A stretch of 64,000 nt of DNA. Origin: an uncultured Spirochaetaceae bacterium (GTDB lineage Bacteria > Spirochaetota > Spirochaetia > Sphaerochaetales > Sphaerochaetaceae). Shown piece after piece: positions 15,421-24,121 of the stretch. The translations under genes and the position numbers were made by a program. The stretch's first letter is position 1, and the number at the start of each line of letters is the position of its first letter. The notes beneath the pieces are model-generated. The model was not told the origin of the DNA, did no database searches, and saw nothing but the letters and a program-made list of their open reading frames with translations. Location: contig CALXLA010000043.1 in NCBI GenBank assembly GCA_944389075.1, forward strand, positions 1-64,000, in the 5' to 3' direction.

Positions 15421-16481
15421 TTGATAAACTCGAGAGAGAAGGTACACTGAGCCGTGATGAGTTCCTTGTCGTCTATGAGGGAAGGAATGAGATTGACAGA
15501 CAATGGCTCAGCCGGAAGGCCTTTGCGCTCCGGTGCTCTGCTTATGGCAATGATGTATATCTCAGGGCTCTTATCGAATGCTCATCATACTGCAGATCCG
15601 GCTGTTTCTACTGTGGGATAAACAGGACAAACTGCCATGCAGAGCGCTACAGGCTGTCACCGGATGAGGTGATTGAAGCAGCTTCCGTAGCATATGACTC
15701 AGGTTTCAGGACATTTGTCCTTCAGGGAGGCGAGGATCCTGTCTTCGTGAAGGATCTCGGGAAGATGGTTGCTGAGCTGAGGAGGAAGTACCCGGATGCG
15801 GCAATAACGCTGTCTTTCGGCGAATGGCCTGAGGAGATGTATGCGGAGTGGAAGGCGGCAGGCGCTGACAGATATCTTCTCCGCCATGAGAGTGCGGTAC
15901 CTGAGCATTTCGCGCGCCTTCATCCTGAGAGCCAGAGACTTGAGAGCAGGATGGAATGCCTGAGGATACTCAGGAAGCTCGGGTATCAGGTGGGAGCAGG
16001 ATTCATGGTAGGCTCGCCTTTCCAGAGCAGTGAGAATGTAGCAGAGGACCTTGTGTTCCTCACGTCATTCAGGCCTGAGATGATAGGAATCGGGCCATTC
16101 ATACCTCATCATGATACTGTGTTTGCTTCCTATAGCGCAGGAAGCGTTGATGATACTCTCTTCCTCCTGTCAGTTCTCAGGATCGCGATGCCGCATGTCC
16201 TTCTGCCTGCGACTACTGCGCTTGCATCGCTCTCTGATACAGGAATGAGGGATGGCCTTCTTGCAGGAGCCAATGTGATAATGCCGAACATGAGCCCATC
16301 GAGGACCAATGGGCTTTATCAGCTATATGACGGGAAGAAGCGCCAGAGCATAGGTGCTTCTCTTGAAAAGGAGATAAGCGCTGCATCATGCCGTCCGGCT
16401 ATGGTGCGCGGTGATTATACTGATGGGGAAGGAGGTTCCCTGACCCAAAAGGAGAGAACATGTACGATCCGAAATCAATGA
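15393..16481 (+). CDS. hydE: [FeFe]-hydrogenase maturation radical SAM enzyme HydE
   Basis: This 362-aa BioB/ThiH-like radical SAM enzyme helps build the 2Fe subcluster of the H-cluster. The CxxxCxxC cluster motif is SYCRSGCFYCGINR near residue 65. It is followed by LQGGEDP, as in HydE proteins, and the GAGFMVGSPFQS loop near 200. The ATG at 15393 lies within the end of the TM1266-like gene; no strong ribosome site is present, so it is likely coupled. Its C-terminal tail (GGSLTQKERT) is encoded by the second copy of the leader repeat and overlaps hydG by 22 nt. HydE would release 5'-deoxyadenosine in each SAM cleavage. Confidence 0.95.
   Translation: MQGDILKALIDKLEREGTLSRDEFLVVYEGRNEIDRQWLSRKAFALRCSAYGNDVYLRALIECSSYCRSGCFYCGINRTNCHAERYRLSPDEVIEAASVAYDSGFRTFVLQGGEDPVFVKDLGKMVAELRRKYPDAAITLSFGEWPEEMYAEWKAAGADRYLLRHESAVPEHFARLHPESQRLESRMECLRILRKLGYQVGAGFMVGSPFQSSENVAEDLVFLTSFRPEMIGIGPFIPHHDTVFASYSAGSVDDTLFLLSVLRIAMPHVLLPATTALASLSDTGMRDGLLAGANVIMPNMSPSRTNGLYQLYDGKKRQSIGASLEKEISAASCRPAMVRGDYTDGEGGSLTQKERTCTIRNQ
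16427..16459 (+). repeat. Repeated leader element, copy 2 (before hydG)
   Basis: GGAAGGAGGTTCC then CTGACCCAAAAGGAG, ending five bases before the hydG ATG. It lies inside the last codons of hydE. The shared part with copy 1 is CCCTGAC, one variable base, CA, one variable base, AAGGAG. Confidence 0.5.
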
Positions 16482-17878
16482 AAGCGGAAGATTTCATCAA
16501 TGATGATGAGATTCAGGAAACACTGGCATGGGCGGAGAGCCATAAAGATGATGCTGCTCTGATCGATGCCGCTATCGAGAAGGCAAAGCTCCTCAAGGGG
16601 CTCAGCCACAGGGAGGCCGCGCTCCTTCTTATGTGCACGCTGGAGGACAGGAACCAGCAGATCTTCGCGCTTGCGAAGGAGATAAAGAGAAAGTTCTATG
16701 GCGACAGGATTGTCATGTTCGCACCTCTCTATCTCTCGAACTACTGCGTCAATGGCTGTGTGTACTGTCCTTATCATGCGAAGAACAGGCATATACCGAG
16801 AAAGAAGCTCACGCAGGATGAGATCAGGGCGGAGGTCATTGCCCTTCAGGATATGGGCCATAAGCGCCTTGCGCTTGAGACGGGAGAGGATCCTGTGAAC
16901 AATCCTATCGAGTATGTGCTTGAGTCGATAAAGACAATTTATTCGATAAAGCATAAGAATGGTGCTATCAGGCGTGTGAATGTGAATATAGCTGCGACGA
17001 CTGTCGAGAACTACCGCAAGCTGAAGGAAGCCGGAATAGGCACATATATCCTCTTTCAGGAGACTTACAACAAGAAGAGCTATGAGGAGCTCCATCCTAC
17101 AGGACCAAAGAGTGATTATGCATACCATACAGAAGCTCATGACAGGGCTATGCAGGGAGGTATCGACGATGTCGGACTTGGCGTTCTTTTCGGATTGAAT
17201 CTCTATAAATATGATTTTGTCGGGCTTCTCATGCATGCTGAGCATCTTGAGGCTGTTTTCGGAGTAGGTCCTCACACGATCTCGGTACCAAGGATATGCC
17301 CTGCCGATGATATCGATCCGGGTGATTTCGATAATTCGATTTCAGATGCTATCTTCGAGAAGATTGTCGCATGCATAAGAGTCGCTGTTCCGTACACCGG
17401 TATGATAATCAGTACAAGGGAGAGCAAGAAGGTCAGGGAAGAGGTTCTCAATCTCGGTATATCGCAGATATCAGGAGGATCGAGGACAAGCGTAGGCGGC
17501 TATGTGCATCCCGAGAAGGAGAATGAGAGTTCCGCACAGTTCGATGTCTCTGACAACAGGACTCTTGATGAGGTCGTCGCATGGCTAATGGAGCTTGGCT
17601 ATGTTCCGTCTTTCTGCACGGCATGCTATCGCGAGGGAAGGACAGGCGACAGGTTCATGTCGCTTTGCAAGGCTGGCCAGATACAGAACTGCTGTCTGCC
17701 GAATGCTCTTATGACGCTGAAGGAGTATCTGATGGATTATGCATCCGACAGAACGAAGGCCATCGGAGATCCGCTTATCGAGAAGCAGCTTGAGGGCATC
17801 ACGAATGAGAAGGTGCTTTCAGTCGTGCGCGACCGCCTGAAGAAGATCGAGGAAGGCGAAAGGGATTTCAGATTCTGA
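16460..17878 (+). CDS. hydG: [FeFe]-hydrogenase maturation radical SAM enzyme HydG
   Basis: This 472-aa enzyme splits tyrosine to make the CO and CN ligands of the H-cluster. The radical SAM motif CxxxCxxC is SNYCVNGCVYCPYHAKNR near residue 95. The family-specific C-terminal cluster motif is FCTACYREGRTGDRFM near 390, which holds the second iron-sulfur centre and separates HydG from ThiH. The RRVNVNIAATTVENYRKLKE segment follows the HydG barrel. A strong AAGGAG lies five bases before the ATG. It overlaps hydE by 22 nt upstream and hydF by one base downstream. Confidence 0.97.
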   Translation: MYDPKSMKAEDFINDDEIQETLAWAESHKDDAALIDAAIEKAKLLKGLSHREAALLLMCTLEDRNQQIFALAKEIKRKFYGDRIVMFAPLYLSNYCVNGCVYCPYHAKNRHIPRKKLTQDEIRAEVIALQDMGHKRLALETGEDPVNNPIEYVLESIKTIYSIKHKNGAIRRVNVNIAATTVENYRKLKEAGIGTYILFQETYNKKSYEELHPTGPKSDYAYHTEAHDRAMQGGIDDVGLGVLFGLNLYKYDFVGLLMHAEHLEAVFGVGPHTISVPRICPADDIDPGDFDNSISDAIFEKIVACIRVAVPYTGMIISTRESKKVREEVLNLGISQISGGSRTSVGGYVHPEKENESSAQFDVSDNRTLDEVVAWLMELGYVPSFCTACYREGRTGDRFMSLCKAGQIQNCCLPNALMTLKEYLMDYASDRTKAIGDPLIEKQLEGITNEKVLSVVRDRLKKIEEGERDFRF

Positions 17879-19071
17879 TGGGACTTGGTTCTGTTCCGGC
17901 TGCTGAGAGGATGCATATCGCATTCTTCGGACTCTGCAATGCAGGCAAGTCCAGCCTTGTGAATGCATTCTGCTCGCAGCCTGTTTCGATTGTTTCGGAA
18001 AAGAAAGGCACTACGACGGATCCTGTCGTAAAGACCATGGAGCTTCTTCCGCTTGGCCCTGTCGTGATCATCGACACTCCGGGTATCGATGACAGGACAG
18101 AGCTCGGGCTTCTCCGCATAGAGCGTGCGGAGAAGATGCTCCGCCGTGCTGATATCGCGATACTCGCAAAGGAAGCCGGTACTGAGATGACGGAAGAAGA
18201 GGAAAAGCTCCTCACCACATTCAGGGAAAAGGAGATCCCCTGCATAATCGCCTATACGAAATCTGATCTTCTCGATTCAGTTCCTCCCACGGGTGATGGC
18301 TTCATATATGTGAGCGCGAAGGAAGGGATGAATATCAATGAGCTGAAGGAGATGGTGGGCCGCATTGTGAAGGATAAGGCATCAAGACCTCTTGTGGAGG
18401 ATCTTGTGGAGAAGGGCGATGTCGTTGTCCTTGTGATTCCCATTGATTCGTCAGCTCCTAAAGGCCGCCTGATACTTCCCCAGCAGATGATGATGCGCTC
18501 CCTTCTCGATGCCGGCGCGATAGCTGTCGCAGTCCAGCCTGAAGAGCTTCCTTCTGTTCTGTCCTTTGTACGGCCAAGGCTTGTAATCACGGATAGCCAG
18601 GCTTTCAGCACCGTAAGCAGGATGGTTCCGGAGGATATCCCCATGACATCTTTCTCGATTCTGATGGCAAGGTATAAGGGAGAGCTCGATGTCCAGCTTG
18701 ACGGGGTATCTGCGCTTGGTAATCTGAAGAAAGGCGATAAGGTCCTGATTGCTGAGGGCTGCACTCATCACAGGCAGTGCGAGGATATAGGGACAGTGAA
18801 GATCCCCAAGCTTGTATCTTCTGTTGCGGAAGGCATTGAATTCGAATTCTCATCAGGACATGGCTTCCCAGAGAATCTCTCAGAGTATTCCCTGATAATC
18901 CATTGCGGGGCATGCATGCTTACAGAGAAGGAGATGAAAAGCCGTATCGGGCTTGCATCCGATGCAGGAGTGCCTGTTACGAATTACGGGATGGCGCTTG
19001 CATACTTCAATGGGATCCTCTCCCGTGCGCTGAAGCCTTTGGGGATAGATGTCCATAATGACAGGAGGTAA
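17878..19071 (+). CDS. hydF: [FeFe]-hydrogenase maturation GTPase HydF
   Basis: This 397-aa scaffold carries the nascent 2Fe cluster to the hydrogenase. The N-terminal GTPase has G1 GLCNAGKSSLVNAF (about 16-29), G3 IDTPGIDDR (about 62) and G4 AYTKSDLLD (about 124). The C-terminal cluster-binding region shows the family Cys-x-His near EGCTHHRQC (about 300) and HCGACM near 345. Start and stop codons of hydG and hydF overlap (TGATG), indicating coupled translation. No hydrogenase structural gene occurs in the 64 kb, so the client enzyme must be encoded elsewhere. Confidence 0.95.
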   Translation: MGLGSVPAAERMHIAFFGLCNAGKSSLVNAFCSQPVSIVSEKKGTTTDPVVKTMELLPLGPVVIIDTPGIDDRTELGLLRIERAEKMLRRADIAILAKEAGTEMTEEEEKLLTTFREKEIPCIIAYTKSDLLDSVPPTGDGFIYVSAKEGMNINELKEMVGRIVKDKASRPLVEDLVEKGDVVVLVIPIDSSAPKGRLILPQQMMMRSLLDAGAIAVAVQPEELPSVLSFVRPRLVITDSQAFSTVSRMVPEDIPMTSFSILMARYKGELDVQLDGVSALGNLKKGDKVLIAEGCTHHRQCEDIGTVKIPKLVSSVAEGIEFEFSSGHGFPENLSEYSLIIHCGACMLTEKEMKSRIGLASDAGVPVTNYGMALAYFNGILSRALKPLGIDVHNDRR

Positions 19072-19205
19072 GCGGGAATATTTTTAGGTTAAAGCTGTAA
19101 ATTTTTTGGTTTCTTGTATTTATTTGATTAAAAATTGAAGCAATTGAGCAAAAAGAGCTTTACATTGCCCAAAAGCATGATAAATATATGGTATTGGAGG
19201 AAATT

Positions 19206-19718
19206 ATGGCTAAGACCACCGATTCAATTAATAAGAAGCTTCTTTCTGCTGCCGTCACAGCGACAAAGGCCAGGGATATCAAGGAACTCCTGGACAAAGG
19301 CGCTGATGTCAACACACACAACGAGTGGGGACTTACTCCTGTAATGCTCGCTGCTCAGTACAATCATTCAGTTGCAGTGCTCAATGCGCTCATCGCTGCT
19401 GGTGCTGATATCCACGAGGCAGAGCCTAAGTACAGATCCAATGCACTTCATCTTGCAGCGAACAGCTCATCGAACCCTAAGGTGATTGATGCGCTTCTTG
19501 CAGCTGGTGCCAACATCGATGCAAGGAACTACCTCGGAGAGACTGCGCTCATCATGGCTGTGAACAGCAACAGCGAGACAAAGATCTCGACACAGCTGAT
19601 CAAGTGCGGTGCTGATATCAATGCAAGGGATTATCAGGGACATTCTGTTCTTGAGTATGCAAAGACAGCAAAGAGAACATATCTCGTGAATCTTCTCAAA
19701 GAGAAGGGCGCTGTCTGA
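19206..19718 (+). CDS. Ankyrin-repeat protein
   Basis: This 170-aa protein consists almost wholly of ankyrin repeats: GLTPVMLAAQYNHSVAVL (about 38-55) with AAGADIH, NALHLAANSSSNPKVIDAL with AAGANID, GETALIMAVNSNSETK with KCGADIN, and a last partial repeat GHSVLEYAKTAKRTYLV. There is no signal peptide or catalytic domain, so a cytosolic protein-binding role is expected. GGAGGA lies five bases before the ATG at 19206, which is preferred to the upstream in-frame ATG at 19188. A 130-nt AT-rich upstream region holds a possible TTTACA -35 (19159-19164). It is a single-gene unit closed by a strong bidirectional terminator. Confidence 0.85.
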   Translation: MAKTTDSINKKLLSAAVTATKARDIKELLDKGADVNTHNEWGLTPVMLAAQYNHSVAVLNALIAAGADIHEAEPKYRSNALHLAANSSSNPKVIDALLAAGANIDARNYLGETALIMAVNSNSETKISTQLIKCGADINARDYQGHSVLEYAKTAKRTYLVNLLKEKGAV

Positions 19719-19741
19719 TAAAAACAGGAATTACCAGAAAG

Positions 19742-19771
19742 AAGAAGCAGGGCTCGCACCCTGCTTCTTTT
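19742..19771. terminator. Bidirectional terminator between the ankyrin gene and proS
   Basis: AAGAAGCAGGG (19742-19752), loop CTCGCA, CCCTGCTTCTT (19759-19769), with T-rich tails in both directions. It serves two converging genes. Confidence 0.88.
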
Positions 19772-19779
19772 ATGACTTC

Positions 19780-21537
19780 CTACTCCAGATCCTTCTCGAC
19801 GATTCCGGCTTCGATTGCCTTCATCTCTTTCTCGATTTCGGCCTTCACTTCATCGGCTATATCCGAAATCAGATAGGATGTCGTCGTGCCGTCAGCTCTG
19901 AGCCTGACCTCGACTTTGCCTTCCTTGAGGCTTCTGTTTCCGAGTGTGATACGGATAGGGATTCCGATCAGGTCTGCATCCGCGAACTTGACGCCTGCTG
20001 TCTCCTTCCTGTCATCGTAAAGAACCTCGATTCCCTTCCTTGTCAGCTCATCATAGATCTGGTCCGCGATCTCCGTATCCTTTACAAGCGATACAAGATG
20101 CACCTGATAAGGAGCAACTGAGATAGGAAGCTTCAGGCCGCCCTCGTCGTTGTATTCCTCTGCAAGACATGCGAGAAGTCTTCCGACTCCGATGCCATAG
20201 GACCCCATAACTACAGGAATCTGCTTTCCGTTCTCATCCTGGTATGTGCAGTTCATCGATTCAGAGTATCTTGTTCCGAGCTGGAAGATGTTTCCGATCT
20301 CAACACCTTTTGATGATCTGAGAGGCTCTCCGCACTCAGGGCATGTCATTCCTTCCCTTGCCGATGCGATATCGCAGACGATTCCCTGGTAATCCCTTCC
20401 GAAATTCGTGTTCAGATAATGGTATCCCGCCTCATTCGCACCTGCTACGAGATTATTTGACTCTGCAACAGAATCATCGACTATGCAGATGAAACTGCCT
20501 GTGGCTCCAATAGGGGAAGCATAGCCAGGAACCATCGAGCATGCCGTGATTTCCTCTTCATGTGCAGGTCTGATTGAATTCGCCTTCGCTGCATTGGAGA
20601 GCTTGGATTCCTCGACCTCAAGATCTCCTCTTACAAGCGCTACGATGAGCTTTTCCTCTTCCTCTCCGTTTGTATCGTTGATGAATGTGCCGACCATGAA
20701 CACGCATTTCGCTGTCTTCTTAGGATCGATATTCAGATAAGATGCAAGCTCCTCGATCGTCTTTGACTCAGGAGTCGCGACCTTCTCCATAGGAAGCATA
20801 TCTTCCTTGTAGTATTCTTTTCTGAACTTCGCGATCTGCCTGTTCGCGGTGTATCCGCACTTATCGCAATAGATGATCGTGTCCTCTCCGATAGGTGAGA
20901 GATACATATATTCATGTGAGACCTTACCGCCCATCATACCGGAATCCGCGCCTACTGCGATTGATGGCAGCGCACAGCGCGAGAAGATCCTGAAGTATGC
21001 TCTGTAATGATCCCTGTAGACTTTATCAAGGCCCTCATAATCCTTATCGAATGAGTAGGAATCGAGCATCGTGAATTCCCTTACCCTGATAAGGCCAGCT
21101 CTTGGCCTCGGGTCATCGCGGAACTTCGTCTGCATCTGATACACAAGGCGCGGGAGTCTCTTGTATGAGTCAAGCTCGACTCTCGCGATATCCGTGACAG
21201 CTTCCTCATGAGTCATCGCAAGGACCATGTCCCTGTTGTTCCTGTCAGTGAATCTGGCCATCTCCTTGTCGATTGAGTAGAAACGCCCTGTTTCCTTCCA
21301 GATATCCGCAGGGTTGACCACAGGCATCTGCATCTCTTCAGCACCTATCGCATTCATCTCTTCTCTGATGATCTGCTGGATTTTCTGTGTTGCCTTGAAT
21401 CCAAGCGGCAGCAGGGAGAAGATGCCTGCTCCCATCTGTTCTATATATCCTGCTCTGAGAAGATACTCATAGCCCTTCGAATCTGCACCTGATGGCGCTT
21501 CCCTGAGTGTTCGGGAAAACATCCTAGACATTCTCAT
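19780..21537 (-). CDS. proS: Prolyl-tRNA synthetase
   Basis: This 585-aa class II synthetase charges tRNA-Pro. Motif 2 is FRDDPRPRAGLIRVREFTML near residue 138 and motif 3 is GSYGIGVGRLLA near 440. Between them lies the bacterial insertion (editing) domain of about 180 residues (EELASYLNIDPKKTAKCVFM onward), so this is the long bacterial form. I start at the ATG at 21537: a promoter with TTGATT and TATAAT lies just upstream and GTGGAG precedes the ATG by ten bases. Two other in-frame ATGs follow within 15 nt. It diverges from mtnA with overlapping promoters. Confidence 0.95.
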   Translation of the reverse strand: MRMSRMFSRTLREAPSGADSKGYEYLLRAGYIEQMGAGIFSLLPLGFKATQKIQQIIREEMNAIGAEEMQMPVVNPADIWKETGRFYSIDKEMARFTDRNNRDMVLAMTHEEAVTDIARVELDSYKRLPRLVYQMQTKFRDDPRPRAGLIRVREFTMLDSYSFDKDYEGLDKVYRDHYRAYFRIFSRCALPSIAVGADSGMMGGKVSHEYMYLSPIGEDTIIYCDKCGYTANRQIAKFRKEYYKEDMLPMEKVATPESKTIEELASYLNIDPKKTAKCVFMVGTFINDTNGEEEEKLIVALVRGDLEVEESKLSNAAKANSIRPAHEEEITACSMVPGYASPIGATGSFICIVDDSVAESNNLVAGANEAGYHYLNTNFGRDYQGIVCDIASAREGMTCPECGEPLRSSKGVEIGNIFQLGTRYSESMNCTYQDENGKQIPVVMGSYGIGVGRLLACLAEEYNDEGGLKLPISVAPYQVHLVSLVKDTEIADQIYDELTRKGIEVLYDDRKETAGVKFADADLIGIPIRITLGNRSLKEGKVEVRLRADGTTTSYLISDIADEVKAEIEKEMKAIEAGIVEKDLE

Positions 21538-21562
21538 ATGCGTACTGTCTCCACGATTGAGC

Positions 21563-21591
21563 ATTATAGAGAATCTCTGTGCTACAATCAA
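21563..21591 (-). promoter_or_regulatory. Promoter of proS
   Basis: On the minus strand TTGATT (21586-21591), 17 bp, TATAAT (21563-21568). The -35 overlaps the TACAAT -10 of mtnA (21583-21588) on the other strand, so the two promoters may exclude each other. Confidence 0.7.
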
Positions 21592-21594
21592 ATG

Positions 21595-22611
21595 ATGAGA
21601 CCGTTGCCGTTTGAAACAATAAGGCTTGCCGATGATGGTGTCGTGATACTCGATCAGAGGAAGCTTCCCGGAAAAGAAGAGTATATCGTCCTCAGGACCG
21701 CAGAGGATGTATGGCATGCGATAAAGGATCTTGCTGTGAGAGGTGCTCCTCTCATTGGCGTTGCCGCAGCATATGGCTTCTATATCTCGGTGAAGGACAT
21801 CGAGAAGGACTTTGAGAATGAGTGCAGGAGAGTAGCTGAATATCTTGATTCATCACGTCCTACGGCAGTCAATCTCTCATGGGCACTGAAGCGCATGATG
21901 AGAGTTGTTGAGGAAGGCGGAGCTGATGTGAAGGATCGCCTCCTTGAAGAAGCTGAGGCCATACATCGGGAAGATATGGAGATGACTGAGAGGATGGGTG
22001 AGTATGGGTATCAGCTGATAGGCTCGTCCACTGGCATCCTGACTCACTGCAATGCAGGTGCTTTAGCTACAAGCGGATATGGTACGGCGCTTGCTCCTGT
22101 ATATGCGGCTCTCGACAAAGGCAGGAAGGATATAAGGGTATACTGCGATGAGACAAGACCGCTTCTCCAGGGAGCAAGGCTTTCCTCTTTCGAGATGATG
22201 AAGGCAGGTGCCTATACGACAGTGCTTACTGATAATATGGCATCGTATGCGATGGCTTCAGGCCTGATAGACATGGTCTTCGTAGGAGCTGACAGGATTG
22301 CATCCAATGGAGATGCTGCGAACAAGATAGGCACAAGCGGGGTTGCCATCCTTGCGCATCATTATGGTATCCCTTTCTATGTCGTGGCTCCTATGTCCAC
22401 TATAGACTTCTCAATCAATTCAGGAAAGGAGATTCCTATAGAGATGCGTGACAGTTCAGAGGTGACTGATATGTGGTACAGGGAGAGAATGGCGCCTGAA
22501 GGTGTCAATGTCCTCAATCCTGCTTTTGATGTCACTCCGGCGGAACTTATATGCGCGATAGTCACGGACAGGGGTGTTTTCAGGCCGGAAGAGATACGGA
22601 GCCTGGTATGA
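21595..22611 (+). CDS. mtnA: S-methyl-5-thioribose-1-phosphate isomerase
   Basis: This 338-aa eIF2B-like isomerase turns (methylthio)ribose-1-phosphate or 5-deoxyribose-1-phosphate into the ribulose form. The catalytic Cys is in LTHCNAGALATSGYGTAL near residue 150 and the catalytic Asp in FVGADRIASNGDAANKIGT near 230. VRGAPLIGVAAAYGF near 45 is a family signature. The ATG at 21595 (or 21592, also in frame) follows TACAAT by 7 nt without a ribosome site, so a leaderless mRNA is predicted and the longer frame from 21538 is rejected. A class II aldolase follows directly, which points to the DHAP shunt for salvage of 5'-deoxyadenosine or methylthioadenosine and not the full MtnBCD methionine salvage. 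Confidence 0.92.
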   Translation: MRPLPFETIRLADDGVVILDQRKLPGKEEYIVLRTAEDVWHAIKDLAVRGAPLIGVAAAYGFYISVKDIEKDFENECRRVAEYLDSSRPTAVNLSWALKRMMRVVEEGGADVKDRLLEEAEAIHREDMEMTERMGEYGYQLIGSSTGILTHCNAGALATSGYGTALAPVYAALDKGRKDIRVYCDETRPLLQGARLSSFEMMKAGAYTTVLTDNMASYAMASGLIDMVFVGADRIASNGDAANKIGTSGVAILAHHYGIPFYVVAPMSTIDFSINSGKEIPIEMRDSSEVTDMWYRERMAPEGVNVLNPAFDVTPAELICAIVTDRGVFRPEEIRSLV

Positions 22612-22651
22612 GAATGTTTTCTGAAATCTTTCTTCGTGGTAAGATGTTGCC

Positions 22652-23272
22652 ATGGATATAGAGGTGATGAAAGGCGATATCGCAGCCTTCATGAAACGCA
22701 CGTATGACAGAGGGCTTACGACTGCGACAGGAGGGAATATAAGCGCAAGATGCGGCAGCATCATGCTCATTACGCCTTCCGGCAAGGATAAAGCATCACT
22801 CACCTCTGATGATATCGCCTCCGTGGATATCGAGACGGGTGAGAATCTCTCGCCTGGAAAGAGACTCAGCATCGAGACTGAGATGCACAGGCTTGTGTAT
22901 GCCAATAACTGCGAAATTCTTTCGATTGTTCATGCACACCCTGTTTTCGCATCGCTTTTCTCCGCGACTGACTGTAAGATAGATACATCCATAATCGCGG
23001 AAAGCTGGTATCTTCTCGGAGATGTCAGGAAAGTTCCATACCAGAGGATGGGAAGCAGGGAGCTTGCGGAAGCTGTTGCTGAATACTCTGCAGGAAGTTA
23101 TGCGCTTCTGATGGAGAATCATGGTGCGATTGCCTTTGGCCGTACTCTTCTGGAGGCATTCGACAGGCTTGAATGCCTTGAGCAGAGCGCGAAGCTCACA
23201 TATCTTTCGCATTCTGTCACCATCAATCCGCTTGATGAGATAAGGAAAACGGCTATTGCCGCAATGAGATAG
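22652..23272 (+). CDS. Class II (zinc) aldolase, FucA/Ald2-like
   Basis: This 206-aa class II aldolase/adducin-type enzyme shows zinc ligands in IVHAHPVFAS (about 90-99) and LMENHGAIAFG (about 150-160), and a probable catalytic Glu in SIETEMHRLVYA. TTATGGNISAR near residue 24 binds the phosphate. Adjacent to mtnA it most likely cleaves 5-deoxyribulose-1-phosphate or methylthioribulose-1-phosphate into DHAP and an aldehyde. L-fuculose-phosphate or another sugar phosphate is possible from sequence alone. TAAGAT ends 7 nt before the ATG with TTTTCT 17 bp further, so it appears to have its own leaderless transcript although only 40 nt separate it from mtnA. Confidence 0.82.
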   Translation: MDIEVMKGDIAAFMKRTYDRGLTTATGGNISARCGSIMLITPSGKDKASLTSDDIASVDIETGENLSPGKRLSIETEMHRLVYANNCEILSIVHAHPVFASLFSATDCKIDTSIIAESWYLLGDVRKVPYQRMGSRELAEAVAEYSAGSYALLMENHGAIAFGRTLLEAFDRLECLEQSAKLTYLSHSVTINPLDEIRKTAIAAMR

Positions 23273-23282
23273 AGGAGGAATT

Positions 23283-24119
23283 ATGGACAAGAAGCTTTTG
23301 GATCAGCTTAAGGCCATGGCTTTCGAAATCAGGATCAGGACTATCAGGGAGATAGCATGCTTCGGTTCCGGCCATATCGGGGGAAGCATGTCGATTGTCG
23401 AGCTTCTGACATATCTTTACTATGACAGGATGAATGTCGATCCTGCGGATCCGAAGAAGGATGACAGGGATCGCCTGGCAGTTTCTAAAGGACACTCTGG
23501 TCCTGCTGTCTATGCGACGCTTGCGATGAAGGGCTTCTTCCCCGAGTCATGGCTTGAGACACTCAACCAGGGAGGAACAAGGCTTCCTTCGCATTGCGAT
23601 ATGACAAAGACTCCAGGTGTCGATTTCACAGGCGGCTCTCTCGGGCAGGGTTTCTCTGCTGCTGTCGGCATAGCGCTTGGACAGCACCTCAAAGGTTACA
23701 GTGCGAGGACTTATACGATAATCGGAGATGGAGAGGCTCAGGAAGGGCAGATCTATGAAGCGGCAGAGGCTGCAGGAACATGGAAGCTTTCGAATCTCTA
23801 TGCGTTCCTTGACCTCAACGGCCAGCAGCTCGATGGCTATACAAAGGACATCATCCCTTCTGGCAATGTCAAGGAGAGATGGGAATCTTTCGGATGGGAT
23901 GTCCATGTCTGTGAGAATGGCAATGACATCGAGGCGATTGCAGATGCTGTGGAGAAGGCTGATGAAGTCAGCGATAAGCCTCATATGATCATCATGAAGA
24001 CAGTCAAGAGCTATGGCTATATCCCTGGCGAAGGTGTGAAGGCAAACCATTCGATGCCTATTTCGAAAGAGCAGGCCGAGGAAGCCATCGAGGCTCTCAG
24101 GAAGAGGGAAGGGAGGTAA
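23283..24119 (+). CDS. Transketolase, N-terminal subunit
   Basis: This 278-aa protein is the thiamine-diphosphate-binding half of a split transketolase. It has SKGHSGPAVYATLAMKG near residue 66, the GGSLGQGFSAAVGIALG stretch near 119, and the ThDP/metal motif IGDGEAQEGQIYEAA ending near DLNGQQLDG. Transketolase moves two-carbon units in the pentose phosphate pathway. GAGGAGG lies four bases before the ATG and the aldolase stop is ten bases upstream, so it is co-transcribed with the aldolase. Its C-terminal partner follows at once. Confidence 0.95.
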   Translation: MDKKLLDQLKAMAFEIRIRTIREIACFGSGHIGGSMSIVELLTYLYYDRMNVDPADPKKDDRDRLAVSKGHSGPAVYATLAMKGFFPESWLETLNQGGTRLPSHCDMTKTPGVDFTGGSLGQGFSAAVGIALGQHLKGYSARTYTIIGDGEAQEGQIYEAAEAAGTWKLSNLYAFLDLNGQQLDGYTKDIIPSGNVKERWESFGWDVHVCENGNDIEAIADAVEKADEVSDKPHMIIMKTVKSYGYIPGEGVKANHSMPISKEQAEEAIEALRKREGR

Positions 24120-24121
24120 TG

